From positions 3,428 to 67,427 of the forward strand of contig NZ_GG692710.1 in the NCBI RefSeq assembly GCF_000156175.1: a DNA stretch of 64,000 nucleotides. The letters are read 5' to 3'. The DNA comes from Collinsella intestinalis DSM 13280 (GTDB taxonomy: Bacteria; Actinomycetota; Coriobacteriia; Coriobacteriales; Coriobacteriaceae). How positions within the stretch are numbered: position 1 is the first letter of the stretch; every line of letters begins with the position of its first letter. Both the position numbers and the translations under genes were made by a program. Of this stretch, positions 43,158 to 51,549 are shown in pieces. The notes under the pieces are model-generated. The model did not search any database and was not told where the DNA came from. It worked only from the letters and a program-made list of their open reading frames with translations.

Positions 43158-44825
43158 ATGCCGACTGATATCGAAATCGCCCACTCCGTCGAGCCGTGGC
43201 CGATCCAGCAGGTGGCCGAGACCGCCGGCGTGGACGCCAAACACCTGATTCCCTATGGCTTCGACAAGGCCAAGGTGGATTACTCGCTGCTCAACGAGCC
43301 GAGCGACCACGAGGCCAAGCTCGTCCTCGTCACTGCCATCAACCCAACGCCCGCGGGCGAGGGCAAGACCACGACGACCATCGGTCTGGCCGACGCTCTG
43401 CGTCGCCGCGGCGTCAAGAGCGCTGTCGCGCTGCGCGAGCCCTCGCTCGGCCCGGTCTTCGGTGTCAAGGGCGGTGCCGCCGGCGGCGGATACGCCCAGG
43501 TCATCCCCATGGAGGATATCAACCTTCATTTCACCGGCGACTTCCATGCCATCGGTGCTGCCAACAACCTGCTCGCTGCCATGCTGGATAACCACATCCA
43601 GCAGGGCAACGCGCTCGGCATCGACGTCAAGCGCATCACTTGGAAGCGCGTCGTCGACATGAACGACCGTCAGCTCCGCCATGTCATCGACGGCATCGGC
43701 GGCAAGGCCCAGGGCGTCCCACGCGAGGATGGATTCGACATCACCGTCGCGTCTGAGGTCATGGCGATCCTGTGCCTGTCGACCTCCATCTCCGACCTCA
43801 AGCAGCGCCTCGGGGAGATCGTGGTCGGCTACACCTACGACGGCGAGCCCGTTCGCGCCAGCCAGCTCAAGGCCCAGGGCGCCATGGCGGCTCTGCTGAA
43901 GGACGCGCTCAAGCCCAATCTCGTGCAGACGCTCGAACACACGCCGGCGTTCGTGCACGGCGGTCCGTTCGCCAACATCGCGCATGGCTGCAACTCCGTC
44001 ATGGCCACGAGGATGGCCATGCGCTTCGGCGATGTTGCCATTACCGAGGCAGGCTTCGGCGCGGACCTCGGAGCCGAGAAGTTCCTCGACATCAAGTGCC
44101 GCATGACCGGGATTCGCCCGAGCGCCGTCGTGGTGGTCGCTACCGCCCGCGCCCTCAAGTACAACGGCGGTGTGGCCAAGGCCGATCTCAACACCGAGAA
44201 TCTCGAGGCCCTCAAGGCCGGTATGCCCAACCTGCTCCGTCATGTCGAGAACATCCAGAGCGTCTTCGGTCTGCCCTGCGTCGTCGCGATCAACCGATTC
44301 CCGACCGACACCGAGGCCGAACTCGACCTCATTGCATCCGAGTGCGAGAAGGTTGGTGTGAACGTTCGTCTCTCCGAGGTCTGGGCCAAGGGTGGCGAGG
44401 GCGCACTCGAGCTGGCCGACGAGGTCATGCGCCTTATCGAGGAGCCTCACGAGTTTAAGTTCGCCTATGAGGACGGTACGGATGTAGCAGACGCCCTCGA
44501 GGCGATTGCCACCAAGGTCTATCATGCCGACGGCGTCGACTTCGCGCCTGCGGCCAAGCGCCAGCTCGCTGAGCTGCGCGCAAACGGCTTCGGTAACCTG
44601 CCGGTGTGCGTCGCCAAGACCCAGTACTCCTTCTCCGATCAGGCGAGCGCGCTTGGCGCCCCCGAGAATTTCCGCATCACCGTGCGCGAGCTCAAGGTGA
44701 GCGCTGGCGCCCACTTTGTCGTCGCTCTCACGGGCAACGTGCTCACGATGCCGGGCCTTCCCAAGGTTCCCGCGGCCGAGAACATCGACGTCGACGACAA
44801 CGGCGTCATTACCGGTCTGTTCTAA
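43158..44825 (+). CDS. fhs: Formate-tetrahydrofolate ligase
   Basis: A 555-residue enzyme making 10-formyl-THF from formate, THF and [21 protein letters not shown] is its P-loop, and [21 protein letters not shown] is a family signature. The N-terminal [19 protein letters not shown] is also typical. AAGGGACCCGCC precedes the ATG. It is followed after 8 bp by folD, so formate carbon can be taken to methylene-THF by one operon. In acetogens the pair belongs to the methyl branch of the Wood-Ljungdahl pathway. No other genes of that pathway are in the window, so purine and methionine supply is the safer reading. Confidence 0.97.
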   Translation: MPTDIEIAHSVEPWPIQQVAETAGVDAKHLIPYGFDKAKVDYSLLNEPSDHEAKLVLVTAINPTPAGEGKTTTTIGLADALRRRGVKSAVALREPSLGPVFGVKGGAAGGGYAQVIPMEDINLHFTGDFHAIGAANNLLAAMLDNHIQQGNALGIDVKRITWKRVVDMNDRQLRHVIDGIGGKAQGVPREDGFDITVASEVMAILCLSTSISDLKQRLGEIVVGYTYDGEPVRASQLKAQGAMAALLKDALKPNLVQTLEHTPAFVHGGPFANIAHGCNSVMATRMAMRFGDVAITEAGFGADLGAEKFLDIKCRMTGIRPSAVVVVATARALKYNGGVAKADLNTENLEALKAGMPNLLRHVENIQSVFGLPCVVAINRFPTDTEAELDLIASECEKVGVNVRLSEVWAKGGEGALELADEVMRLIEEPHEFKFAYEDGTDVADALEAIATKVYHADGVDFAPAAKRQLAELRANGFGNLPVCVAKTQYSFSDQASALGAPENFRITVRELKVSAGAHFVVALTGNVLTMPGLPKVPAAENIDVDDNGVITGLF

Positions 44826-44833
44826 GGATCGGT

Positions 44834-45706
44834 ATGGCTACGATTATCGACGGCAAGAAACTCGCTGCCGAGGTTCGCGGTCGCGCTGCCGAGCGCGCTG
44901 CGCGACTGATGGCGCGGGATATCCCGTGTGGTCTGGCGGTTGTGCTGGTCGGCGACGACCAGGGCTCCGCCACGTATGTTCGCGCCAAGTTGCGTGACTG
45001 CCAGGAGTGCGGCATCCCGTCCCAGGATTTCAAGCTCTCCGAGGATACGACGCAAAGTGAGCTCATGTCGCTCATCGAGCGGCTGAACGCCGATCCCTCC
45101 ATCGCGGGCATCCTGGTGCAGATGCCCTTGCCGGCTCATCTCGATGCCGAGCAGGTTGTCGCCGCGATCGATCCCAAGAAGGACGTCGACGGCTTTCATC
45201 CGGAGAATCTGGGCAAGCTCGTCCGAGGCCTTCCGGGGCTTCGCCCTTGCACGCCCGCCGGCATCATGGAGATGCTCGACGCTTATGGTATCGACCCGGC
45301 AGGCAAGAACGCGGTGATCATGGGGCGTTCGTCCATCGTGGGCAAGCCCATGTCGCTCATGTTGCTTGCGCGCAATGCCACGATTTCTGTCGCGCATTCC
45401 CATACCGACCCGTGCGAGCTCGCTCGGATCTGCCAGAGCGCCGATATCCTCGTGGTCGCGTGTGGCATTCCAAAGATGGTCAAGGGCCCCTGGATCAAAC
45501 CGGGTGCCGCTGTCATCGACGTCGGCATGGACCGTGACGAGGCCGGTAAGCTCTGCGGCGATGTTGACTTTGCATCTGCCGAGCTCGTTGCGGGTTCCAT
45601 CACGCCGGTGCCGGGCGGCGTGGGCCCCATGACGCGCGCCATGCTGATGAGCAACGTGTGCCTGGCGGCCGAGCTTCAGCACCCCGAAGCTGCCAAGCTC
45701 GCGTAG
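44834..45706 (+). CDS. folD: Bifunctional methylene-THF dehydrogenase/cyclohydrolase FolD
   Basis: A 290-residue enzyme interconverting 10-formyl-, methenyl- and methylene-THF with NADP(H). VGDDQGSATYVRAKLRDCQECGI holds the catalytic Tyr and Lys (YVRAK). ILVQMPLPAHLD and DPKKDVDGFHPENLG are substrate loops. VIMGRSSIVGKPMSLMLL is the cofactor-binding motif, and SITPVPGGVGPMTRAML ends the protein. The ATG at 44834 follows AAGGATCGGT. It directly continues the fhs product. Confidence 0.97.
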   Translation: MATIIDGKKLAAEVRGRAAERAARLMARDIPCGLAVVLVGDDQGSATYVRAKLRDCQECGIPSQDFKLSEDTTQSELMSLIERLNADPSIAGILVQMPLPAHLDAEQVVAAIDPKKDVDGFHPENLGKLVRGLPGLRPCTPAGIMEMLDAYGIDPAGKNAVIMGRSSIVGKPMSLMLLARNATISVAHSHTDPCELARICQSADILVVACGIPKMVKGPWIKPGAAVIDVGMDRDEAGKLCGDVDFASAELVAGSITPVPGGVGPMTRAMLMSNVCLAAELQHPEAAKLA

Positions 45707-45732
45707 CGTCTGCTCTCGCGCTTTTCTCTGCA

Positions 45733-45762
45733 GCGTGCCCGTGGCACGCCCCCGTTTTCTTT
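45733..45762 (+). terminator. Likely terminator after folD
   Basis: GCGTGCC-CGT-GGCACGC (45733-45749) is followed by CCCC and a T-rich stretch GTTTTCTTTG. Confidence 0.6.
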
Positions 45763-45766
45763 GTTG

Positions 45767-45814
45767 AGCCCCCACCGTGTTCGATGTCCCGGCACCGTTC
45801 ATGGTGGGGGCTTT
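45767..45814 (+). terminator. Second hairpin with T-run after folD
   Basis: AGCCCCCACC (45767-45776) pairs with GGTGGGGGCT (45803-45812) across a 26-nt loop, then TTT. It may back up the first terminator. Confidence 0.5.
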
Positions 45815-45902
45815 GCCGTGCCGCTCGTCAGTTCATCGGCGTAGCCTTGCGTTGCCGAGGGTACACTGTGGCCAATGACCGCACAGACCCCAAGGAGGAT
45901 TC

Positions 45903-47555
45903 ATGGCATGCACCACGATCTTGGTCGGTAAGCACGCGAGCTACGACGGGTCGACCATCGTCGCCCGCAATGAGGATTCGCCCAACGGCAAGTTCGAGCC
46001 TCAGAAGATGATGGTAATCCATCCCGAGGACCAGCCGCGCACCTATACGAGCGTGCTCTCTCACCTGAGCTTCGAGCTTCCGGACAACCCCATGCGCTAC
46101 TCCAGCGTTCCCGATGTCATTCAGGGTCATGGTGTTTGGGCCGCCGCCGGTTTCAATGAGGCGAACGTCGGCATGAGCGCCACTGAGACCATCACGTCAA
46201 ATGAGCGAGTGCTCGGTGCCGACCCGCTCGTCGAGTATGTTCCCGCCCATGGTGAGCCCGGCGATCCCGACTATACGCCCGAGGTGCCCGGCGGCCTCTC
46301 CGAGGAGGACTTCGTTACCGTCGTCCTGCCTTATATCCACTCCGCCCGCGAGGGCGTTCAGCGCCTGGGTGCGCTTCTCGAGCAATACGGAACCTACGAG
46401 ATGAACGGCATCGCATTTTCCGATGCCGATGAGATCTGGTGGCTCGAGACGATCGGCGGCCATCACTGGATTGCCAAGCGCGTTCCCGACGACGCCTATG
46501 TGACCATGCCCAACCAGCTTGGCATCGACTACTTCGATCTGTTGGACGCCGAGGGCGAGCAGGTCGAGCACATGGCCAGCCCCGATCTGCGCGAGTGGAT
46601 GGCGGAGAACCACCTCAACCTCACCAATACGAATCGCCTCGAGCCCGAGGACATCCTGGACGAGGAGTACTTCACGGATGATCTCGACGATCTTGAGGGC
46701 GAGGAGGCCGATGCGTACGAGGAGTATCTCGCCGACCTCATGGATTTGATTGCGGATGTCCGTGAGGGCATGCGCTCGGGTGAGATTTTCAACCCGCGTG
46801 AGGCCTTTGGCTCTCATTCCGATTCCGACCATGTCTATAACACTCCGCGCGCTTGGTATATGCAGCGTTGCCTGAACCCGCACGACGGCTGGGACGGCCC
46901 GGATGCCGCGTTCACGCCCGAATCGGACGACATCCCCTGGAGCCGTGTGCCTGAGCGCAAGGTGACCATCGAGGATGTGAAGTATGTCCTGTCCTCCCAC
47001 TACCAGGGAACCGAATACGATTGCTACGGCAACAAGGGCACGCATGCCACGCGTAACGCGTATCGTCCCATCGGTATCAACCGCAACAGCCAGCTCGCCG
47101 TTCTGCAGATCCGCCCGTATGTTCCCGAGCCGCTTCAGTGCATCCAGTGGATGGCCTTTGGTTCGAATGCGTTCAACTCCCTGGTCGCGCTGTACGCGAA
47201 CGTCGACGAGATGCCCGCGTACCTGTCCGACACCACCGAGCGCGTGACGACCGAGAGCTTCTACTGGGCAAATCGCGTCATCGCCGCCCTTGCCGACGCC
47301 CGATTCAACGAGACTTCCGCGAAGATCGAGTCCTACCAGGAGAAGATCGGCTCTCTCGGTCACAAGATGCTGCGTGAGACGGATAAGGCCGCTGCCGATC
47401 TTGCCGACGAGCAGATTCCCGCCCTGCTTGCAAAGGCCAACGATGCGCTGTGCGCCGATCTCAAGGTCGCAACGGACAAGCTGCTCGGGCAGGTGCTCTA
47501 CATCACGAGCTGCGCGATGAAGAACGGCTTCGCGATGTCCGACAACGAGCGCTAA
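45903..47555 (+). CDS. C69-family dipeptidase
   Basis: A 550-residue peptidase. The N-terminus MACTTILVGKHASYDGSTIVARNEDS carries Cys3, the Ntn-type nucleophile exposed after removal of the first residues; the following YDGSTIVARNED motif is typical of family C69 (PepD). NGIAFSDADEIWWLETIGGHHWIAKRVPDD is the second conserved block. Such enzymes cleave a broad set of dipeptides, feeding amino-acid fermentation. There is no true signal peptide, so it is probably cytoplasmic. AAGGAGGATTC precedes the ATG. A strong terminator follows, so the gene is monocistronic. Confidence 0.94.
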   Translation: MACTTILVGKHASYDGSTIVARNEDSPNGKFEPQKMMVIHPEDQPRTYTSVLSHLSFELPDNPMRYSSVPDVIQGHGVWAAAGFNEANVGMSATETITSNERVLGADPLVEYVPAHGEPGDPDYTPEVPGGLSEEDFVTVVLPYIHSAREGVQRLGALLEQYGTYEMNGIAFSDADEIWWLETIGGHHWIAKRVPDDAYVTMPNQLGIDYFDLLDAEGEQVEHMASPDLREWMAENHLNLTNTNRLEPEDILDEEYFTDDLDDLEGEEADAYEEYLADLMDLIADVREGMRSGEIFNPREAFGSHSDSDHVYNTPRAWYMQRCLNPHDGWDGPDAAFTPESDDIPWSRVPERKVTIEDVKYVLSSHYQGTEYDCYGNKGTHATRNAYRPIGINRNSQLAVLQIRPYVPEPLQCIQWMAFGSNAFNSLVALYANVDEMPAYLSDTTERVTTESFYWANRVIAALADARFNETSAKIESYQEKIGSLGHKMLRETDKAAADLADEQIPALLAKANDALCADLKVATDKLLGQVLYITSCAMKNGFAMSDNER

Positions 47556-47580
47556 GCTCCAGCTAACCCGATATTCATCG

Positions 47581-47624
47581 CGACGGCGGCGAGGTTGCAA
47601 AACCGTTCGCCGCCGTCGGCTTTT
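47581..47624 (+). terminator. Rho-independent terminator after the C69 dipeptidase gene
   Basis: CGACGGCGGCGA (47581-47592) pairs with TCGCCGCCGTCG (47607-47618), followed by GCTTTT. Confidence 0.82.
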
Positions 47625-47700
47625 CAGGAGCGGTGATGGGTACAAGTGTTTCTACGGGAGCGCGCGCAACGGGCGCGCGGTGAATGTCTAGGAGGCTTCC

Positions 47701-48183
47701 ATGGCCACGAAATTCGAAGAGCTCGTCAACGGTATGGTCAACGTCGGCTTCGGTGCCGCGGCGGTGACCGCGGAGAAGGGCAAGGAGCTCCTTGATGGGC
47801 TGAACGCGCGCGGCGAGGAGGTCCTGCGCGATCTTAACGACCGCGGGGAGCAGGCACGTCACGACAGCCGTTCGTCCGATTTCACGCGCTCCATGTCCGA
47901 TATCTTCATGGATGCCGGCGGCACGTTCTCCGAGGTGACCGAGCGTCTGAGCGAGCGTGGGGCCACTGCCGCCGAGCGCATCCTCGACGAGCTCATTCTC
48001 GCCCGTGTGCGTTTGCTGACCAAGTCCGAGCGCGTCGCGTTCATGGCTCATGTGCGCGACCTGGTCGATTCGGTCGATGACGGCACGGTGACCGTCGAGG
48101 TCGAAGAGACTGTGGTCGTCGACGCCGAGCCCGCCGCCCCTGTGGACGCCGAGCCCGTCGAGGACGGTCAGGCGGTCGAGTAA
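47701..48183 (+). CDS. Phasin-like small helical protein paired with an ABC1 kinase
   Basis: A 160-residue, mostly helical protein. The N-terminal region (VNGMVNVGFGAAAVTAEKGKELLDGL) resembles the phasin/PhaI-like family; the C-terminus is a very acidic tail of Val, Glu, Ala and Pro. In many Gram-positive genomes a protein of this type precedes an AarF/UbiB kinase, as here with 6 bp between the genes. Storage-granule function is unlikely, since no PHA genes are seen; a role with the kinase at the membrane is more plausible. CTAGGAGGCTTCC precedes the ATG. Confidence 0.72.
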   Translation: MATKFEELVNGMVNVGFGAAAVTAEKGKELLDGLNARGEEVLRDLNDRGEQARHDSRSSDFTRSMSDIFMDAGGTFSEVTERLSERGATAAERILDELILARVRLLTKSERVAFMAHVRDLVDSVDDGTVTVEVEETVVVDAEPAAPVDAEPVEDGQAVE

Positions 48184-48189
48184 CCGCTC

Positions 48190-49989
48190 ATGATCATCGA
48201 CGCAGAGGACAAGCGCGCTGCGACACCGAGCGCGCACGATGGGGCGAATGCCGCCCGCAAACCGCTGAGCCCCGAGGACACGGTCAACCTCGAAGGGGTT
48301 GAGGAGGCGCTCCGCTCATCATGGCGTATGCCGCGCGCCGTCGACGTCTTCCCGGAGGAGCCGGAGGCCATGGCTCCCTCCGAGGAGGTCAAGCTCACCT
48401 CGCGCGGCCGTCGCCAGCGCATCGCTGAGATCCTGTCGATCGTGCGCAAGTACGAGGCATGGCATAATCTTACGCCGCGTCGACTGCGGCGTATGCTCGA
48501 GGATTTGGGTCCCATGTTCGTCAAGATGGGGCAGATCCTCGCCAATCGCTCCGAGATCCTGCCGCAGGAGTACTGCAATGAGCTGCGTCGTCTTCGCTCG
48601 AACGTGGAGCCCGTTCCGTTCGCCGTGGTGAACGATTGCCTCGTCGCCGAATACGGCAGGCCACTCGGCGAGATATTCTCGCATATCGACCGCAAGCCTC
48701 TGGGAAGCGCGTCGCTCGCGCAAGTGCATCGAGCCACGCTGCTTACGGGCGGGGATGTGGCCATCAAAGTGCAGCGCCCCGGCGCCCAGCAGGTCATGGC
48801 GCAAGACATCGACATCATGCGCTCCATCGTGGCCCAGGCGTCCCATTTTGTGAAAACCGACCAGTTCATCGATCTCAAGGGCGTTGTCGAGGAGCTGTGG
48901 CAGTCGTTTCGCGAGGAGACGAACTTCCTCATGGAGGCTCGCAACCTTGACGAGTTCCATCGGTTGCACGAGGATGACGGGGCGATTTCCTGCCCGCGCT
49001 CATATTTGGCGTATTGCACCGAGCACATCGTTGTCATGGACTACGTCGACGGCATCTCCATCGCCGATCCCGAGCGTCTGGTCGAGGCGGGGTACGATCT
49101 TGAGAAGGTTGGGTCGTCCATTGTCGACGACTATGCGACCCAGGTGCTTCAGGATGGCTTTTTCCATGCCGACCCGCATGCGGGGAACATCATCGTGAGA
49201 GACGGCATCGTTTATTTCATTGATATGGGTATGGTGGGGCGTATGTCCAGCCATGACCGCGGTATCGTCAAGGATATGATTTACGCGGTCGCGACGGGCG
49301 ATGTTCCCAAGCTCAAGGACTCACTCATGCGCTTCGCCGTGACGAGGGGCGATTCCGCCGAGCTCGACCACTCCACGTTCCTCAGCGACCTCGACTTCAT
49401 CATCGCCGATTTTGCCGGCCTAGATTTGAAGGACCTCGACATCGGCGAGTTCCTGACCTCCCTCATCAGCCTGGCGCGCAAGAACGATGTCGAATTGCCC
49501 AGCGTGGTGACGATGTTCGCCCGCGGCATGGTGACGCTCGAGGGCCTGCTCGCCGAGTATATGCCCGACGTCAACATGATTGAGATCATCACCGAGCATA
49601 TCAAGCATGAGAAAAGCTCGTATCGCCGTGCCCGCGAGGCCGCCGATGAACTGACGCACGCGTCGTACCGCGCCCTCAAGGGTCATCTGGAGATGGCCGA
49701 GCAGCTCGGCTTGGCTTCCAGGATGCTCACGCGCGGTCAGCTCAAGATGAACATGCAGGTGCTCGGCAGCGAGCAGGTGCTCCGACATGTCGGCGGCATC
49801 GTGGACCGCTTGTCGATGGCGATCGTCATCGCGGGCCTTTTCATCGGCTCATCCGTCGTGTACTACGCCAAGATCGAGCCGGTCATCTTCGGCATTCCCG
49901 TTATCGGCTTTTTGGGTTATGCGAGCGCCTTGTTCCTGGCTCTTGGCCTGGGACGAGAGATTTGGCGCAACAGTCACGGCGGAAAGTGA
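48190..49989 (+). CDS. ABC1/AarF/UbiB-family protein kinase-like protein
   Basis: A 599-residue atypical kinase. LEDLGPMFVKMGQILANRSEILP is the KxGQ motif of the family, PLGSASLAQVHRATL the Ala-rich nucleotide loop, and FHADPHAGNIIV plus YFIDMGMVGRMS the catalytic Asp-containing motifs. Two membrane helices close the C-terminus (MAIVIAGLFIGSSVVYYA and VIGFLGYASALFLALGLG). UbiB proteins support quinone or lipid metabolism; in an anaerobe without visible ubiquinone genes the substrate is unknown. Its last 89 bases overlap the convergent rlmA gene. Confidence 0.92.
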   Translation: MIIDAEDKRAATPSAHDGANAARKPLSPEDTVNLEGVEEALRSSWRMPRAVDVFPEEPEAMAPSEEVKLTSRGRRQRIAEILSIVRKYEAWHNLTPRRLRRMLEDLGPMFVKMGQILANRSEILPQEYCNELRRLRSNVEPVPFAVVNDCLVAEYGRPLGEIFSHIDRKPLGSASLAQVHRATLLTGGDVAIKVQRPGAQQVMAQDIDIMRSIVAQASHFVKTDQFIDLKGVVEELWQSFREETNFLMEARNLDEFHRLHEDDGAISCPRSYLAYCTEHIVVMDYVDGISIADPERLVEAGYDLEKVGSSIVDDYATQVLQDGFFHADPHAGNIIVRDGIVYFIDMGMVGRMSSHDRGIVKDMIYAVATGDVPKLKDSLMRFAVTRGDSAELDHSTFLSDLDFIIADFAGLDLKDLDIGEFLTSLISLARKNDVELPSVVTMFARGMVTLEGLLAEYMPDVNMIEIITEHIKHEKSSYRRAREAADELTHASYRALKGHLEMAEQLGLASRMLTRGQLKMNMQVLGSEQVLRHVGGIVDRLSMAIVIAGLFIGSSVVYYAKIEPVIFGIPVIGFLGYASALFLALGLGREIWRNSHGGK

Positions 49990-50818
49990 ACTGAGCGCAG
50001 ATGATTTCGGCGTCGACGGTGATGTGCGTCAGAGAGTCGAGATCGAGGGCGTGTTCCTCGATGCTGAAGGCCACGGGGCTCATGCGCACCAGGTCGAGTG
50101 CGTCTTCCGCCTGAACGGGAGACATCTGGGTCACGCGGGCCCGACCCACGACGTTCATGTGGCGCATCAGGTGCTCGGAAACGCCGTGGTCGACGAAATC
50201 GGCATCGGACAGCTGCTCACCTGCAAGCTCGCGCAGCTCGTGCATATGCTGCGGGGCGGGAATGACCTTGACGAGCATGCCGCCCGGTTTGAGGACGCGT
50301 TTGAATTCGTCGTAGTTGGCGGGTGTGAACACGTTGAGGATCGCGTCGACCGTGGAATCGGAGAGCGGGATGTTCGCAAGGTCGGCGACGAGCCAGCGCA
50401 CCGGACCGCCACCTCGCGCAGCGACGCGAATCGCGTCCTTTGCGATGTCGAGGCCCAAGACGGTCGAGTGGGGGAGCGCGCGAGCCACGTCCTTGGCGTA
50501 TGATCCTTCGCCGCACCCGGCATCGATGACGGTCGCCGTGCTTGCGAGCTCGTTTAGAGAGGCGGCGACGGCCTGATGCACTTCGCGATAGTAACCATGC
50601 TCCATGATGCGCTGGCGGCTCGCGAAGAACGTTTCGTCGTAGCCCTTGAGGGGTTTCTGATGCGGGATGAGGTTCAAAAAGCCCTTCGCCGAGATGGCGA
50701 AATCGTGGCCGCTTTTACAGGCGACTGAGGATTGCCGCGCATGCATTTCTGCTCCGCATAAAGGGCAGCGAAGGAGCTCGGCGATGTCGAGGTGCTTTTG
50801 AACGCCCGGGCGCGCCAT
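49901..50818 (-). CDS. rlmA: 23S rRNA (guanine-N1) methyltransferase, RlmA family
   Basis: A 305-residue SAM-dependent methyltransferase. An N-terminal zinc finger (LRCPLCGAEM...VACKSGHDF, ligands C, C, C, H) is diagnostic of RlmA enzymes, which modify G745 or G748 of 23S rRNA. VIDAGCGEGSYAKDVA is motif I, and LNVFTPANYDEFKRVLKPGGMLVKVIP is motif IV and beyond. The last about 30 residues are encoded inside the convergent ABC1 gene; they are absent from most homologues and probably dispensable. The start at 50818 is 3 bp after the GNAT gene stops, so both form an operon. Some members confer tylosin or mycinamicin resistance. Confidence 0.9.
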   Translation of the reverse strand: MARPGVQKHLDIAELLRCPLCGAEMHARQSSVACKSGHDFAISAKGFLNLIPHQKPLKGYDETFFASRQRIMEHGYYREVHQAVAASLNELASTATVIDAGCGEGSYAKDVARALPHSTVLGLDIAKDAIRVAARGGGPVRWLVADLANIPLSDSTVDAILNVFTPANYDEFKRVLKPGGMLVKVIPAPQHMHELRELAGEQLSDADFVDHGVSEHLMRHMNVVGRARVTQMSPVQAEDALDLVRMSPVAFSIEEHALDLDSLTHITVDAEIICAQFTFRRDCCAKSLVPGQEPGTRRSHNPKSR

Positions 50819-50821
50819 AGG

Positions 50822-51358
50822 TTAGAGGACCTTCTCGAATGCGATGCGCAAAGGATCGACTTCGCCGGGATAGGGAAGCGTGATGGTGCCGCAGTGGGTG
50901 TAGCCGAGCTTACTTACGAGTCCCTGCACGGGGATGTTGCGCTCGTGGGTGTCGACGCGGATGCTCTGAGATCCGTGTTCGCGCGCGATGCGCTCGCCCT
51001 CCTCGAACATGAGCGTCATGATGCCGCGGCGGGCGGCGGCGGCGCTGATGGCGCAGCGATGGATGACGGCATAGCGGGGTTCGCGCGAATCCGATTCGGT
51101 CAGCCAGGCCCCGTCGATTTGGTCGTAGGTCTCCTCACCCGAGAAGGAAAGCGCCATCACGGCGAGCACGGTGCCGTCCTCGCCGACCGCCACATATGAG
51201 GCATCTTCGGTCATGTCGGCCTCGATATCGAGATGATTGGGGTAGTCGCCCAGCCACTGGGGGATGTCCAGCGCCGCAAGCGCCGCCTTGCCGTCCACGA
51301 GGCACTTTTCAGCCGCTTCAACGTCGGCGGCAACGGTTTTGCGAATCGCGACTCTCAT
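50822..51358 (-). CDS. GNAT-family N-acetyltransferase
   Basis: A 178-residue protein with the GNAT fold. YVAVGEDGTVLAVMALSF is the central strand pair, and VIHRCAISAAAARRGIMTLMFEEGERIAREHG contains the acetyl-CoA loop (R/Q-x-x-G-x: AARRG). SIRVDTHERNIPVQGLVSKLGYTHCGTI is the C-terminal half. The substrate is unknown. AAGGAACTCGTGC precedes the ATG at 51358. Longer upstream readings would run into the large inverted repeat. It is followed directly by rlmA, so it may act on ribosomal protein or a drug, but this is only context. Confidence 0.88.
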   Translation of the reverse strand: MRVAIRKTVAADVEAAEKCLVDGKAALAALDIPQWLGDYPNHLDIEADMTEDASYVAVGEDGTVLAVMALSFSGEETYDQIDGAWLTESDSREPRYAVIHRCAISAAAARRGIMTLMFEEGERIAREHGSQSIRVDTHERNIPVQGLVSKLGYTHCGTITLPYPGEVDPLRIAFEKVL

Positions 51359-51418
51359 GCACGAGTTCCTTCCAGTCAAATTCGTCCTGAGCGAATCTCC
51401 CGACCATTCTTCTGCGCA

Positions 51419-51539
51419 GCCAGGTCCCGGGGCGGGGCGAAGGTTTTTGTAGATTCCGCACGAACAGAAAGCCCAGTGAGCTTTCGTCGTGAGCAGGACT
51501 TGACCGAGCAAAAACCTTCGCCCCGCCCCGGGACCTGGC
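51419..51539. repeat. Perfect 31-bp inverted repeat between metG and the GNAT gene
   Basis: Arms at 51419-51449 and 51509-51539 are exact complements; they begin GCCAGGTCCCGGGGCGGGG and continue to GGTTTTTG. The 59-nt loop holds another hairpin (GAAAGC/GCTTTC). On each strand the first arm can fold a small GC hairpin before TTTTT, so it may act as a two-way terminator. It resembles a MITE or REP-pair remnant. Confidence 0.85.
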
Positions 51540-51549
51540 GGGCGGTCCG

